Source: an uncultured Pelagibacteraceae bacterium
Lineage (GTDB): Bacteria; Pseudomonadota; Alphaproteobacteria; Pelagibacterales; AG-422-B15
Assembly: GCA_902584215.1 (NCBI GenBank)
Contig: CACHYW010000005.1
Span: forward strand, 1-49,726
Direction of reading: 5' to 3'
Length of the DNA: 49,726 bases
Shown: positions 38,837-48,365 of the stretch, one piece after another
Position numbering within the stretch: the stretch's first letter is position 1
Layout of the letters: each line of letters starts with the position of its first letter
Position numbers and translations under genes: made by a program
Notes under the pieces: model-generated
Database searches by the model: none
The model's input: only the letters and a program-made list of their open reading frames with translations
Told to the model about the DNA's origin: nothing

Positions 38837-39520
38837 ATGAGTAAAGAACACCAAACTGATAATATAATGAATTTTCCATCTGAGCACATGGACAATCTAA
38901 GAGTTCTTGAAGCACTATTGTTTGCTGCGAGTGAACCACTAGACGCAGAGAGTATGAAAGCTCGTCTTCCAAAAGGATCGAACCTAAATAAACTTTTAAG
39001 CTTATTAAAAGCTCAATACGAAAATAGAGGTGTGAATTTAGTTAAAACAGGAAACAAGTGGAGCTTTAAAACTGCTCAAGATTTATCGTCAATGATGAAA
39101 AAAGAAAAAATTGTTCAAAGAAAGCTATCTAAAGCTGCAACTGAAACTCTTTCAATCATAGCTTATCATCAGCCTGTAACTCGAGCTGAAGTTGAAGATA
39201 TAAGAGGTGTTCATTTTAGCCCAGGAACTCTTGATGTATTGATGGAATTGAACTGGGTTAGACCAATTGGAAGGAAAAAGGTTCCAGGAAGACCAATTAT
39301 TTATGGAACCACAGAGAGATTTTTAGAGTACTTCCAACTTGAACAGGTGTCTGATTTGCCTGGGTTAGAAGAGTTAAAAGCCGCTGGATTACTTGAGAGC
39401 AGGCTTCCTCCAAATCTCGATATCAAAGAGCCTCAGGAAGTAGATCAAAGTCAGATAGAACCCTTCGGAGAAGATGAGAATATTGACGATTTAATTCAAA
39501 GTGGACACGAAGCCGAGTAA
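38837..39520 (+). CDS. scpB: Segregation and condensation protein B
   Basis: LEALLFAASEPLDAESM, LSKAATETLSIIAYHQPVTRAEVEDIRGV. Confidence 0.95.
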   Translation: MSKEHQTDNIMNFPSEHMDNLRVLEALLFAASEPLDAESMKARLPKGSNLNKLLSLLKAQYENRGVNLVKTGNKWSFKTAQDLSSMMKKEKIVQRKLSKAATETLSIIAYHQPVTRAEVEDIRGVHFSPGTLDVLMELNWVRPIGRKKVPGRPIIYGTTERFLEYFQLEQVSDLPGLEELKAAGLLESRLPPNLDIKEPQEVDQSQIEPFGEDENIDDLIQSGHEAE

Positions 39521-39537
39521 CATTTAGCCTTCATTTA

Positions 39538-40938
39538 GTGATCAGGTTTTTATCATTCATATATCTCTTTCTAGCTATTTTTTTTATCAGAGCAGATACA
39601 TTTGCCGATCCCTCTCTGCCTGGGGGCGAAACTTCAAATCAAGTTGAAAATAAAAATAGTTTCTCACTTTCATCAAGAAATCTTGACGAGCATATGCAAA
39701 TTAATTTTCTTGTTGGTAATGCACTTTTTGAGAGAATGTGGGAAGATTCAAGTATTTCAAAAAATATTGCTAAAGACGGGCTTGGCCCTTTCTTTAGTGC
39801 GCGTTCATGTGAGTCATGTCATATCAACGATGGAAGAGGACATATTCCACTTACTAACAAAGAAGACAAAATTTCTGTAGTTATCCAAATTTCTCAAAAT
39901 ATCGAGCAATCAAACGATTACATAAAAAATATTGATGATGATACTTATGGAGGGCAGATAAGTGAATTTTCTGTTAAAGATGTATTAAAAGAAGCAGATA
40001 TAATAATCGATTATAAATATTCACTCGAAATGTATGAAGACGGCAGAGTGGTCGAGCTTCGTCGTCCGATAATCAAAATAGATAATTTAAATTATGGTGA
40101 ATTTAATGAGAGCACAACATTTTCTGCAAGAATTGCACAGCCAATGATAGGACTTGGACTCATTGAACATATTAGTGACCAAAGTTTATTGATGAATGAG
40201 GATATTGATGACACAAATAAAGATGGCGTCTCTGGAAAGGCTAATAAAGTCTGGGATATACGAAAAGAAAGGTTAGCGATTGGAAGATTTGGATGGAAAG
40301 CAGCACAACCGTCTGTTTACCAACAAACTGCTGATGCTTTCTATCATGATATGGGGTTATCAAATAAACTTTATAGCAATCCATTTAACTGTACCAGTAA
40401 GCAAGAAGAGTGCACTAAGGCTATTAGCGGCAACAGTGAAGAATACGATGATCTCGAGGTATCCAGTGATCAATTAGACTTGGTGACTTTTTATTCGTCT
40501 CAATTAGGAGTACCAGCGCGAAGGAGCATAAATGCAGAGAATGTAAAAAAAGGAAAAGAGATTTTTTTCGCATTAAATTGTAACTCATGCCATGTAGAAA
40601 GTTTTACGACTGGCGACTCTGGATCCCATGCAAATTTGAACAATCAGATCATATATCCATATTCAGATTTTCTTTTACATGATATGGGAGAAAGTTTATC
40701 TGATGGCGTTTCAGAGTTCCTTGCACAGGGAAGTGAGTGGCGGACTCCTCCATTATGGGGGATCGGTTTAACAAATGTAGTTTCTGATGAATACGGATAC
40801 CTTCACGATGGCAGAGCTCGAACAATCGAAGAGGCCATTCTATGGCATGGAGGAGAGGCAAAAGAAATCATACAAAATTATAAAAAACTTAAAAAAATTG
40901 AAGTAAATCAATTACTTAGTTTCATTAACTCATTATAA
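39538..40938 (+). CDS. Di-heme oxidoreductase family (thiol oxidoreductase-like, DUF1111) exported cytochrome
   Basis: GTG start; signal peptide; two CXXCH haem sites (CESCH, CNSCH); DGLGPFFSARSCESCHINDGRG. Confidence 0.92.
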   Translation: MIRFLSFIYLFLAIFFIRADTFADPSLPGGETSNQVENKNSFSLSSRNLDEHMQINFLVGNALFERMWEDSSISKNIAKDGLGPFFSARSCESCHINDGRGHIPLTNKEDKISVVIQISQNIEQSNDYIKNIDDDTYGGQISEFSVKDVLKEADIIIDYKYSLEMYEDGRVVELRRPIIKIDNLNYGEFNESTTFSARIAQPMIGLGLIEHISDQSLLMNEDIDDTNKDGVSGKANKVWDIRKERLAIGRFGWKAAQPSVYQQTADAFYHDMGLSNKLYSNPFNCTSKQEECTKAISGNSEEYDDLEVSSDQLDLVTFYSSQLGVPARRSINAENVKKGKEIFFALNCNSCHVESFTTGDSGSHANLNNQIIYPYSDFLLHDMGESLSDGVSEFLAQGSEWRTPPLWGIGLTNVVSDEYGYLHDGRARTIEEAILWHGGEAKEIIQNYKKLKKIEVNQLLSFINSL

Positions 40939-40967
40939 CTTTAAATTCATACCCATGCGTCATATTT

Positions 40968-40993
40968 GCTATTGATAATCATTCTCAATAAGC
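40968..40993. promoter_or_regulatory. Fur-like operator upstream of futA
   Basis: ATTGATAATCATTCTCAAT (40971-40989) is a near-perfect palindrome and resembles the classical Fur box GATAATGATAATCATTATC. Confidence 0.65.
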
Positions 40994-41004
40994 TTATATA
41001 GTTG

Positions 41005-41025
41005 CTAATTATAATCATTCTAAAC
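41005..41025. promoter_or_regulatory. Second Fur-like half/box upstream of futA
   Basis: CTAATTATAATCATTCTAAAC shares the ATAATCATTCT core with the first box. Confidence 0.4.
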
Positions 41026-41032
41026 AATAGAA

Positions 41033-42073
41033 ATGGGAACTATGAATTTTATTACTAAACTTTTAACAATCTTAGCGGTTAGCTTTGTTACTATTGCAAG
41101 CTCTTTCGCAAGTGAAGTAAATCTATATACATCAAGACATTATGATTCTGATGATGCTTTGTATTCAAAGTTTACTGATGCAACTGGAATTAAAGTAAAC
41201 GTTATTTCAGGTAAAGGTAAAGCTTTGATGGAAAGACTTGCTTCTGAGGGATCAAGCTCTCCAGCTGATGTTTTTATTACAGTTGATGCTGGAAATCTTT
41301 GGAAAGTCCAAAAAGATGGCATGTTCCAAAGTATTAACTCAAGTACGATAGACTCTATTGTGCCAGAGAATTTAAGAGGCCCAAACAATGAGTGGGTGGG
41401 AATAGCTAAGCGTTCTAGAGTTATGTATTACAATCCAGTAAATGTTTCTGCTGAAGAGATAGAAGGACTCACTTATGAAGACCTATCTAATCCAAAGTGG
41501 AAAGGAAGAATCGCAATCAGAAGTTCTGGAAATATGTATAACCAATCATTAGTTTCATCTTTAATTGCAAATAATGGTATCTCAGCTACTGAAGACTGGG
41601 CCCATCGTTTTGTTGGTAACTTCGCAAGAAAACCTGAAGGTAATGATAGAGCACAAATCATGGCTGTAGCTAATGGTGAAGCAGATATTGCAATTGCTAA
41701 CAGTTACTACATTGGTTTAATGCTCTCAGGCAAAAAAGGTGAGGAGCAACAAGCTGCAGCAAGAAAAGTTGAATTACATTTTCCTGGTCAAGATGGCCGT
41801 GGAGCACACATTAATGTAAGCGGAGCTGGCCTTATGAAGAATGCTCCAAATGCTGATAATGCAGTAAAATTTATTGAGTTTCTTTTAAGTGAAGAAGCAC
41901 AAAGTCACATTGTAAATAACACTTACGAATTTCCTATGCTAGAAAGTGTTGCTTCAAGTGACTTAATAGCTCAATTTGGCTCAGGTTTTAAAGAAGACCA
42001 GACCTCAGTTGCAAGTTATGGCGAATTCAATCCAGATGCTGTTAAGTTGATGGATAGGGTTGGATGGCAATAA
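41033..42073 (+). CDS. futA: Iron(III) ABC transporter substrate-binding protein
   Basis: Signal peptide; EVNLYTSRHYDSDDALYSKFTDATGIKVNVISGKGKALMERL; AKRSRVMYYNP. Confidence 0.92.
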   Translation: MGTMNFITKLLTILAVSFVTIASSFASEVNLYTSRHYDSDDALYSKFTDATGIKVNVISGKGKALMERLASEGSSSPADVFITVDAGNLWKVQKDGMFQSINSSTIDSIVPENLRGPNNEWVGIAKRSRVMYYNPVNVSAEEIEGLTYEDLSNPKWKGRIAIRSSGNMYNQSLVSSLIANNGISATEDWAHRFVGNFARKPEGNDRAQIMAVANGEADIAIANSYYIGLMLSGKKGEEQQAAARKVELHFPGQDGRGAHINVSGAGLMKNAPNADNAVKFIEFLLSEEAQSHIVNNTYEFPMLESVASSDLIAQFGSGFKEDQTSVASYGEFNPDAVKLMDRVGWQ

Positions 42074-42089
42074 TAATTGTCGTCTATTA

Positions 42090-42146
42090 AGAGGTAATTT
42101 GTCCACCGTCTCATCTTCTCATTAGTATCAAGGGCAGATTACCTCT
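42090..42146 (+). other. Stem-loop in futA-futB intergenic region
   Basis: AGAGGTAATTTG (42090-42101) pairs with CAGATTACCTCT (42135-42146): 12-bp stem with one G-U, 33-nt loop. Confidence 0.5.
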
Positions 42147-42195
42147 ATAAATTAAAAATAATGTTGAAATATAAACACTGAAATATATATAGATG

Positions 42196-42217
42196 TTAAT
42201 TAGTATCATTCTAAAAT
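42196..42217. promoter_or_regulatory. Fur-like box upstream of futB
   Basis: TTAATTAGTATCATTCTAAAAT closely resembles the second futA box TAATTATAATCATTCTAAAC. Confidence 0.45.
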
Positions 42218-42224
42218 AGACCAT

Positions 42225-43838
42225 ATGAGACTTAGTTTTTGGGAAATAACACCAATTACACTATTTGTAATCTTTATCGCACCAGTGGCTTTGGTGCTCT
42301 ACAGCTTAACGGGAGAGTACTCTGATAATTGGACTCATCTGTACGAATACGTTTTAACTGGATACATTATTAATACAGTATATTTGGTAGCGGGTGTTTC
42401 AATTTTAGTATCTATTATTGGTGTAGGTACTGCATGGTTAATTACAAATTATAATTTTTCTGGAAAAAATATTTTTGAATGGGCCTTGATATTACCTTTA
42501 GCGGTCCCACCATATATTCTTGCTTATACATTTACAGGTTTATTCGATACTTTTGGAACAGCAAATAATCTGATACGTGATGTATTTGATTTAGGTCGTG
42601 AATTTACTTTTTTCCCAAAGTTTAGAAACGTACCGGGTGCAATTATTGTGTTTTCATTCACCTTATACCCTTATGTTTATTTAGTAAGTAGAATGGCTTT
42701 TATTAATCAATCAAGAACGATGCTCGAGGCGGGTCGTACCCTTGGATTAAATAAATTTGAGACTTTCTATAAGCTTGGAGTTCCAATGATAAGGCCTGCA
42801 ATAATTGGTGGCTTAATGCTTGTTATAATGGAAACAATCTCTGACTTTGGAGCTGTAGATCATTTTGCGATATCAACCTTTACAACAGGAATATTTCGAA
42901 CTTGGTATGGAATGTATGATATTGAAACGGCTAAGCAACTAGCATCATTACTTTTAATATTTGCGGTCACATTAATCTTAATTGAGAGATATTCTAGACG
43001 AAATGCCAGCTATTCAAATGCAATGTCTTTATATAAACCGCTTTTCCTTACAAAACTTAAAGGGATCCCCAATACTCTAGCTTTCTTAATTTGCTTTACT
43101 CCAATTTTTATTGGCTTCTTACTTCCTGTAATGGAACTTTTATATTGGGCTCTAAACTATAAGCTAGATTTCTTTAATGAAAAATTTATTACAACTGCTT
43201 GGAATACTTTTTACCTTGCTTTGATGGCTGCTTTTTTATGTTCTATACTTGCAGTGATTATTAATTTTTCCATTAGATACAAAAGCAACAACTATTTAAA
43301 GGTAATGAGCTCTTTTTTGACAGTTGGATATGCAGTTCCTGGTCTAATTCTCGCTATAGGTGTAATGCAAATGTTAACCTATTTTGATCAAAGTTTTGTA
43401 TCAGAGTTTTCTAATTTTATTTTAACTGGAAGTATAATGGGCTTGGTACTGGCTTATGTAATTAAATCTTATGCACTATCGAGCTCAACAATTGAGGCAG
43501 GATACCAAAGAATTAACTCAAGAGTAGATGATGTAGCTCGAACTCTAAAGACATCAGGATGGGCCTTGTTAGCTCAAGTTCATCTTCCTTTACTTAAGAC
43601 TAGTTTTTTAACCAGCATGCTTTTAGTTGTTTCAGAGGTTATTAAGGAGCTTCCGGCAACATTAATCTTGCGACCTTTTAATTTCGATACTCTTGCCGTT
43701 TATACATACATTTATGCTGCAGAAGAAAGAATGTATGATGCCGCAGCTCCCTCAATAGCAATAGTTTTGGTGGGTTTGATACCTATTATTATATTGACTA
43801 GAATGATCAGAACATCTAGACCGGCTAGTAGGGATTAA
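42225..43838 (+). CDS. futB: Iron(III) ABC transporter permease (tandem-domain)
   Basis: Two permease halves with EAA-like loops (MLEAGRTLGLNKFETFYKLGVPMIRP; VDDVARTLKTSGWALLAQVHLPLLK). Confidence 0.92.
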   Translation: MRLSFWEITPITLFVIFIAPVALVLYSLTGEYSDNWTHLYEYVLTGYIINTVYLVAGVSILVSIIGVGTAWLITNYNFSGKNIFEWALILPLAVPPYILAYTFTGLFDTFGTANNLIRDVFDLGREFTFFPKFRNVPGAIIVFSFTLYPYVYLVSRMAFINQSRTMLEAGRTLGLNKFETFYKLGVPMIRPAIIGGLMLVIMETISDFGAVDHFAISTFTTGIFRTWYGMYDIETAKQLASLLLIFAVTLILIERYSRRNASYSNAMSLYKPLFLTKLKGIPNTLAFLICFTPIFIGFLLPVMELLYWALNYKLDFFNEKFITTAWNTFYLALMAAFLCSILAVIINFSIRYKSNNYLKVMSSFLTVGYAVPGLILAIGVMQMLTYFDQSFVSEFSNFILTGSIMGLVLAYVIKSYALSSSTIEAGYQRINSRVDDVARTLKTSGWALLAQVHLPLLKTSFLTSMLLVVSEVIKELPATLILRPFNFDTLAVYTYIYAAEERMYDAAAPSIAIVLVGLIPIIILTRMIRTSRPASRD

Positions 43839-44564
43839 ATGACAGCACTAGAAATTAAAGATTTAAATCACTATTACGTTAAAGGGAAGAATGTCCTTAA
43901 TGACGTAAATATAGAGCTTGAAGATGGAGAAATATTATCAATTCTTGGTCCTTCAGGCTGCGGTAAAACTACATTATTGAGAATAATTGCTGGCTTAGAG
44001 AAAGAAACTAGCGGTAGTATTTTAATGAAAGATCAAATTATCTCAGATCATTTTCATACTGTTTTGACTGAAAATAGAGATGTTGGATTAGTTGTTCAGG
44101 AAAGAGCTTTATTTCCTCATTTGACAATAATAAACAATGTAATGTTTGGAGTGAGTGGCAGTAAAACTAATAGACATTCAACCGCCATGAGACTTCTTAA
44201 GCTATTTAGAGTTGACCGATATGCTTATAATTATCCAAACGAGATCTCTAGTGGTGAGCAACAACGAGTTGCAATTGCAAGAGCAATGGCTCCAAATCCT
44301 AAAATACTTTTGATGGATGAACCATTTGGAACTTTAGATCAATCACTTACAAATCAGCTGCGTGTTGAAACAAGAAAAATTTTAAAAGACAACAATATAA
44401 CGGCAATTATCGTCTCTCATGATTTTGATGATGCGCTTTCGATGTCAGATAAGGTCATTGTTATTGAAGATGGAACAGTTATACAGAGTGGCTCTGCAAA
44501 AGATATTACCCATATATCTAGAGAAAAATCAGTAAAATTCAGTAGTATTAAAGCCAATACTTAA
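43839..44564 (+). CDS. futC: Iron(III) ABC transporter ATP-binding protein
   Basis: GPSGCGKTT, ISSGEQQRVAIARAM, LLMDEPFGTLD; directly follows futB. Confidence 0.9.
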   Translation: MTALEIKDLNHYYVKGKNVLNDVNIELEDGEILSILGPSGCGKTTLLRIIAGLEKETSGSILMKDQIISDHFHTVLTENRDVGLVVQERALFPHLTIINNVMFGVSGSKTNRHSTAMRLLKLFRVDRYAYNYPNEISSGEQQRVAIARAMAPNPKILLMDEPFGTLDQSLTNQLRVETRKILKDNNITAIIVSHDFDDALSMSDKVIVIEDGTVIQSGSAKDITHISREKSVKFSSIKANT

Positions 44565-44631
44565 TTATATTCTTTAAATATAAGTTTTTTATATATAATA
44601 GTTCTACAAGTTAATATTTTAAGAGGACCGA

Positions 44632-44817
44632 ATGGGAATTAGTTTTTGGCAAATTTTAATTGTTGTTGCACTTCTAGTAATACTTTTTGGACGTGGCAAA
44701 ATTTCCGAATTAATGGGAGATGTTGCTAAAGGAGTAAAGAGTTTTAAAAAGGGCATCAATGATGATGATGAGCAAAAGTCAATCAACAAATCAGAAGATA
44801 ACTCTACTAAAGAGTAA
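44632..44817 (+). CDS. tatA: Twin-arginine translocase TatA/E
   Basis: [38 protein letters not shown]. Confidence 0.95.
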   Translation: MGISFWQILIVVALLVILFGRGKISELMGDVAKGVKSFKKGINDDDEQKSINKSEDNSTKE

Positions 44818-44835
44818 CAGCAATAGTATTATCTT

Positions 44836-45132
44836 ATGTTACCTGGAATTGGTGGAGTAGAGTATCTTGTCATCGCAGCATTAATAATAATTTTTGTTGG
44901 CCCTAAAGATTTGCCAGCTGTACTGAGAGGCCTAGGAAGATGGTGGGGTAAAATCAGAAACTTTTCTAGAGAGTTTAAATCAAGTGTTAATGAAATTGCC
45001 TCGGAGGCTGGCGTTGACGACATTAAGTCATCAGTTGAGAATGCAAGTCCTAAAAATTTTACTGATGAAATGCGTGACTCAATAAATGAAACGATCATGA
45101 AATCAGAAGATAAAAAGACTGAAGATGAGTGA
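44836..45132 (+). CDS. tatB: Twin-arginine translocase TatB
   Basis: LPGIGGVEYLVIAALIIIFVGPKDLPAVLRGLGRWWGKIR. Confidence 0.94.
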   Translation: MLPGIGGVEYLVIAALIIIFVGPKDLPAVLRGLGRWWGKIRNFSREFKSSVNEIASEAGVDDIKSSVENASPKNFTDEMRDSINETIMKSEDKKTEDE

Positions 45133-45898
45133 CCATAAAGAAACACTCAATGACACCAAGCAACCTTTAATTCAACATTTAATTGAGTTAAGAAGCCGTC
45201 TAATTAAATCAATCATTTTGATTTCAATTTTGTTTGTGATTGCGTACATATATGCAGACTCTATATACAATTTCTTAGTTCAGCCGTATGCAGATGCAGT
45301 TGCAGGGGAAGCAGGAAGAAGACTTATTTTTACAGCATTACATGAAACATTTTTCACATATTTAAAGGTCGCATTATTTGCATCACTATTTATTGCGTTG
45401 CCCTTTATACTAATTCAAATATGGATATTTGTTGCACCAGGTTTGTACAAAAATGAGAAAACAGTTGTTATTCCTTACTTGGCAGCTACTCCAATTTTAT
45501 TCATTTTAGGGGCTTCACTTGTATATTTCTTTATTATGCCTCTCGCTATAAAGTTTTTTCTATCATTTGAGTCAATTGGAGGCCAAGGAACATTGCCAAT
45601 TCAATTAGAAGCTAAAGTTAACGAATATCTTAGTTTAATTATGAGGCTGATTTTTGCTTTTGGCTTAAGTTTTCAATTGCCTGTCTTACTCACGTTATTA
45701 GCAAGAGTTGGATTTGTGAGCTCTGAAGGACTTAGAAAAAATAGAAAATATGTAATCGTTGGCGTTTTTGCTGTTGCAGCGATACTCACACCTCCTGATC
45801 CCATTTCACAAATAGGTCTTGGTGTTCCCATATTAATATTGTATGAAATTTCAATATATGCAGTACGATTCATAGAGCGAAAAAGAGAGAATAAATAA
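45125..45898 (+). CDS. tatC: Twin-arginine translocase TatC
   Basis: QPLIQHLIELRSRLIKS; ALHETFFTYLKVALFASLFIALPFILIQIWIFVAPGLYKNEK. Confidence 0.97.
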   Translation: MSDHKETLNDTKQPLIQHLIELRSRLIKSIILISILFVIAYIYADSIYNFLVQPYADAVAGEAGRRLIFTALHETFFTYLKVALFASLFIALPFILIQIWIFVAPGLYKNEKTVVIPYLAATPILFILGASLVYFFIMPLAIKFFLSFESIGGQGTLPIQLEAKVNEYLSLIMRLIFAFGLSFQLPVLLTLLARVGFVSSEGLRKNRKYVIVGVFAVAAILTPPDPISQIGLGVPILILYEISIYAVRFIERKRENK

Positions 45899-45907
45899 AA
45901 TTATAAG

Positions 45908-47176
45908 ATGTTAGACATAAAGAAAATTAGAGATGATGGAAAACAGCTTGATGAGGCTTTAGTAAGTAGAAAGCATGAGCCGTCTTCTTCATTAATAATA
46001 GAGCTTGATAAGAAAAATCGAGATTTAATTGGTGAATTACAGGTACTTCAGGAGGAAAGAAATGCTAAATCTAAATTGATAGGAGAACATGCCTCAAATG
46101 GTAAGAAAGACGAAGCTGAATTGCTTAAAAGTGAAGTTAGTTCAATAAAAAATAAAATGCAGGAGATAGAAAATAACCAACGTATCGTAAAAGAAGAATT
46201 AAATTCTTTACTTGAGTCATTGCCAAACATGCCAGACGCTTCAGTCCCTGTTGGAGATGAAAGTGTTAATAAAGAAATAAAGATCGAAGGCAAAAAGAAA
46301 GAATTTTCATTTTCACCAAAAGAGCATTTTGATTTAGGTGAGGATCTTAATAAAATGAGCTTTGATCAAGCCGCAAAAATATCTGGAGCAAGATTTGTCA
46401 TCCAAAAAGGTGAGCTAGCAAGACTTGAGAGAGCTATTGCAAATTTCATGCTTGATTTACACACTAATGAATTCGGGTATGAAGAAATTAATGTACCCAT
46501 TCTAGTAAGAGATCAGGCAGCGTTTGGGACAGGTCAACTTCCAAAGTTTAAGGATGACTTATTCAAAACGACAGATGATTATTGGTTAATACCAACAGCT
46601 GAAGTTCCATTAACAAATATGACAAGAGAGAGTGTAGTGGATGCAGCTGAACTACCTAAACGATATGTTTCTCATACACCCTGTTTCAGATCTGAAGCAG
46701 GAGCCGCCGGGAAAGATACTCGAGGAATAATGCGCCAACATCAGTTCTACAAAGTTGAATTAGTAAGTTTAGCCTCTGAAGAAAATTCAGCTGATGAACA
46801 TGAAAGAATGCTGAGTTGTGCCGAGGAGGTGCTAAAAAGATTAGGTTTACACTATCGAGTTGTAATTTTATCCACGCAAGATATGGGTTTTTCAGCTCAG
46901 AAAACATATGATATTGAGGTTTGGCTTCCAGGGCAAAACGCATATAGAGAAATTTCTAGTTGCTCTAATTGTGGTGATTTTCAAGCAAGAAGAATGAATT
47001 CGAGATACAAAGAAAATGATGCAATTAAATATCTGCATACGCTTAATGGGTCAGGACTGGCAGTAGGGAGAACTTTAATTGCAGTTATGGAAAATTATCA
47101 AAACGAAGATGGTTCTATTGATGTACCAGAAGTATTAATTCCCTACATGAGTGGAATAACAAAAATTTCAAACTAA
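45908..47176 (+). CDS. serS: Seryl-tRNA synthetase
   Basis: [11 protein letters not shown], class II motifs [37 protein letters not shown]. Confidence 0.97.
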   Translation: MLDIKKIRDDGKQLDEALVSRKHEPSSSLIIELDKKNRDLIGELQVLQEERNAKSKLIGEHASNGKKDEAELLKSEVSSIKNKMQEIENNQRIVKEELNSLLESLPNMPDASVPVGDESVNKEIKIEGKKKEFSFSPKEHFDLGEDLNKMSFDQAAKISGARFVIQKGELARLERAIANFMLDLHTNEFGYEEINVPILVRDQAAFGTGQLPKFKDDLFKTTDDYWLIPTAEVPLTNMTRESVVDAAELPKRYVSHTPCFRSEAGAAGKDTRGIMRQHQFYKVELVSLASEENSADEHERMLSCAEEVLKRLGLHYRVVILSTQDMGFSAQKTYDIEVWLPGQNAYREISSCSNCGDFQARRMNSRYKENDAIKYLHTLNGSGLAVGRTLIAVMENYQNEDGSIDVPEVLIPYMSGITKISN

Positions 47177-47186
47177 ATATACTCAT

Positions 47187-48011
47187 ATGCCTTCAGTAAA
47201 ACTTGAAAATGCAAGAATACTTATAACTAATGATGATGGTTATTCTGCAGAAGGTATAAAAATATTAACTACTATTGCAAAAGAGTTTTCAGATGATGTA
47301 TGGGTTGTTGCTCCTGAACATGAAAAGAGTGGCGCTTCACACGCTCTCTCTTTTCAAAACGCATTAAATTTAAAAGAACAAGCTCAAAAAGTTTATTCTA
47401 TAGATGGTACACCTAGCGATTGTATAGCCATTGGCATCAGCCATGTTTTAAAAGATAAGAGACCAGATTTAATTCTTTCAGGGATCAATAGTGGATGTAA
47501 CGTTGGAGAGGATGTAACCTATTCTGGAACTATTGCTGCAGCTATGGAGGGCTTGATAAGAAGGATACCATCTATTGCAATCAGTCAAAATTACGAAGCG
47601 GGTAAGAAAAATGTAATCTCATGGGACTCTTCAAAACATTTTTTGAAAGATATACTCACTGATATAACCAATCTGGGATGGGACAGTAATGTTTTCATGA
47701 ACATTAATTTTCCTTATTGCCAATCTGATAAAGTGAAAAGTATACAAATTACAACTCAAGGCAATAGAGATACTGATGATTTGATTATAAATGAGGTTGA
47801 GAATAATTTGTTTAGATTTGGACTTAGAAGAAGACTTGAAGAAAATGCCAAATTAACACTTCCACCGCTGAATATGGCGGTCGACGGGTTTATGTCTGAT
47901 GTAGAAGCAATTGCTAATCAGCATATTTCAATTACCCCGTTTCATTTAGATCTGACCCATCACAGCAGTCTAAATCACTTAAAAGCATCAATTAAGTCAG
48001 ATATTAACTAA
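47187..48011 (+). CDS. surE: 5'/3'-nucleotidase SurE
   Basis: ILITNDDGYSAEGI, VVAPEHEKSGASHAL, LSGINSGCNVGEDVTYSGTIAAAMEG. Confidence 0.97.
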   Translation: MPSVKLENARILITNDDGYSAEGIKILTTIAKEFSDDVWVVAPEHEKSGASHALSFQNALNLKEQAQKVYSIDGTPSDCIAIGISHVLKDKRPDLILSGINSGCNVGEDVTYSGTIAAAMEGLIRRIPSIAISQNYEAGKKNVISWDSSKHFLKDILTDITNLGWDSNVFMNINFPYCQSDKVKSIQITTQGNRDTDDLIINEVENNLFRFGLRRRLEENAKLTLPPLNMAVDGFMSDVEAIANQHISITPFHLDLTHHSSLNHLKASIKSDIN

Positions 48012-48075
48012 TTATTTAGTTCAAATATATATGCTAAGTATGTATATTGCCTTAATTATTTAAAGGAGATTCGTA

Positions 48076-48354
48076 ATGGAACAGATGCTGATTCAATTAA
48101 TGCCGCTATTCTTAATTTTTGCGATATTTTATTTCCTGTTAATTAGACCACAGCAAAGAAGAGCTAAGGAACATAAAGAAATGGTAGCAGGAGTGCAGAG
48201 AGGCGACAAGATTGTTAGCTCTGGGGGAATAAGAGGTAAAGTTGTTAAGGTAGTTGGTGAATTTGATGTCGAGGTTGAGATATCACAGGGAGTTAATGTT
48301 ACTTTAGTTAAATCAACAATAGCAGAAGTGGTCAAAGAGAGCGCTCCTAAATAA
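48076..48354 (+). CDS. yajC: Preprotein translocase subunit YajC
   Basis: FLLIRPQQRRAKEHKEMVAGVQRGDKIVSSGGIRGKV. Confidence 0.96.
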   Translation: MEQMLIQLMPLFLIFAIFYFLLIRPQQRRAKEHKEMVAGVQRGDKIVSSGGIRGKVVKVVGEFDVEVEISQGVNVTLVKSTIAEVVKESAPK

Positions 48355-48365
48355 ACAATTAATTA

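Noticed and set aside
39602-39880. 92-aa plus-strand ORF inside the di-heme oxidoreductase gene
   Set aside because: Alternate frame of a CDS with clear haem motifs
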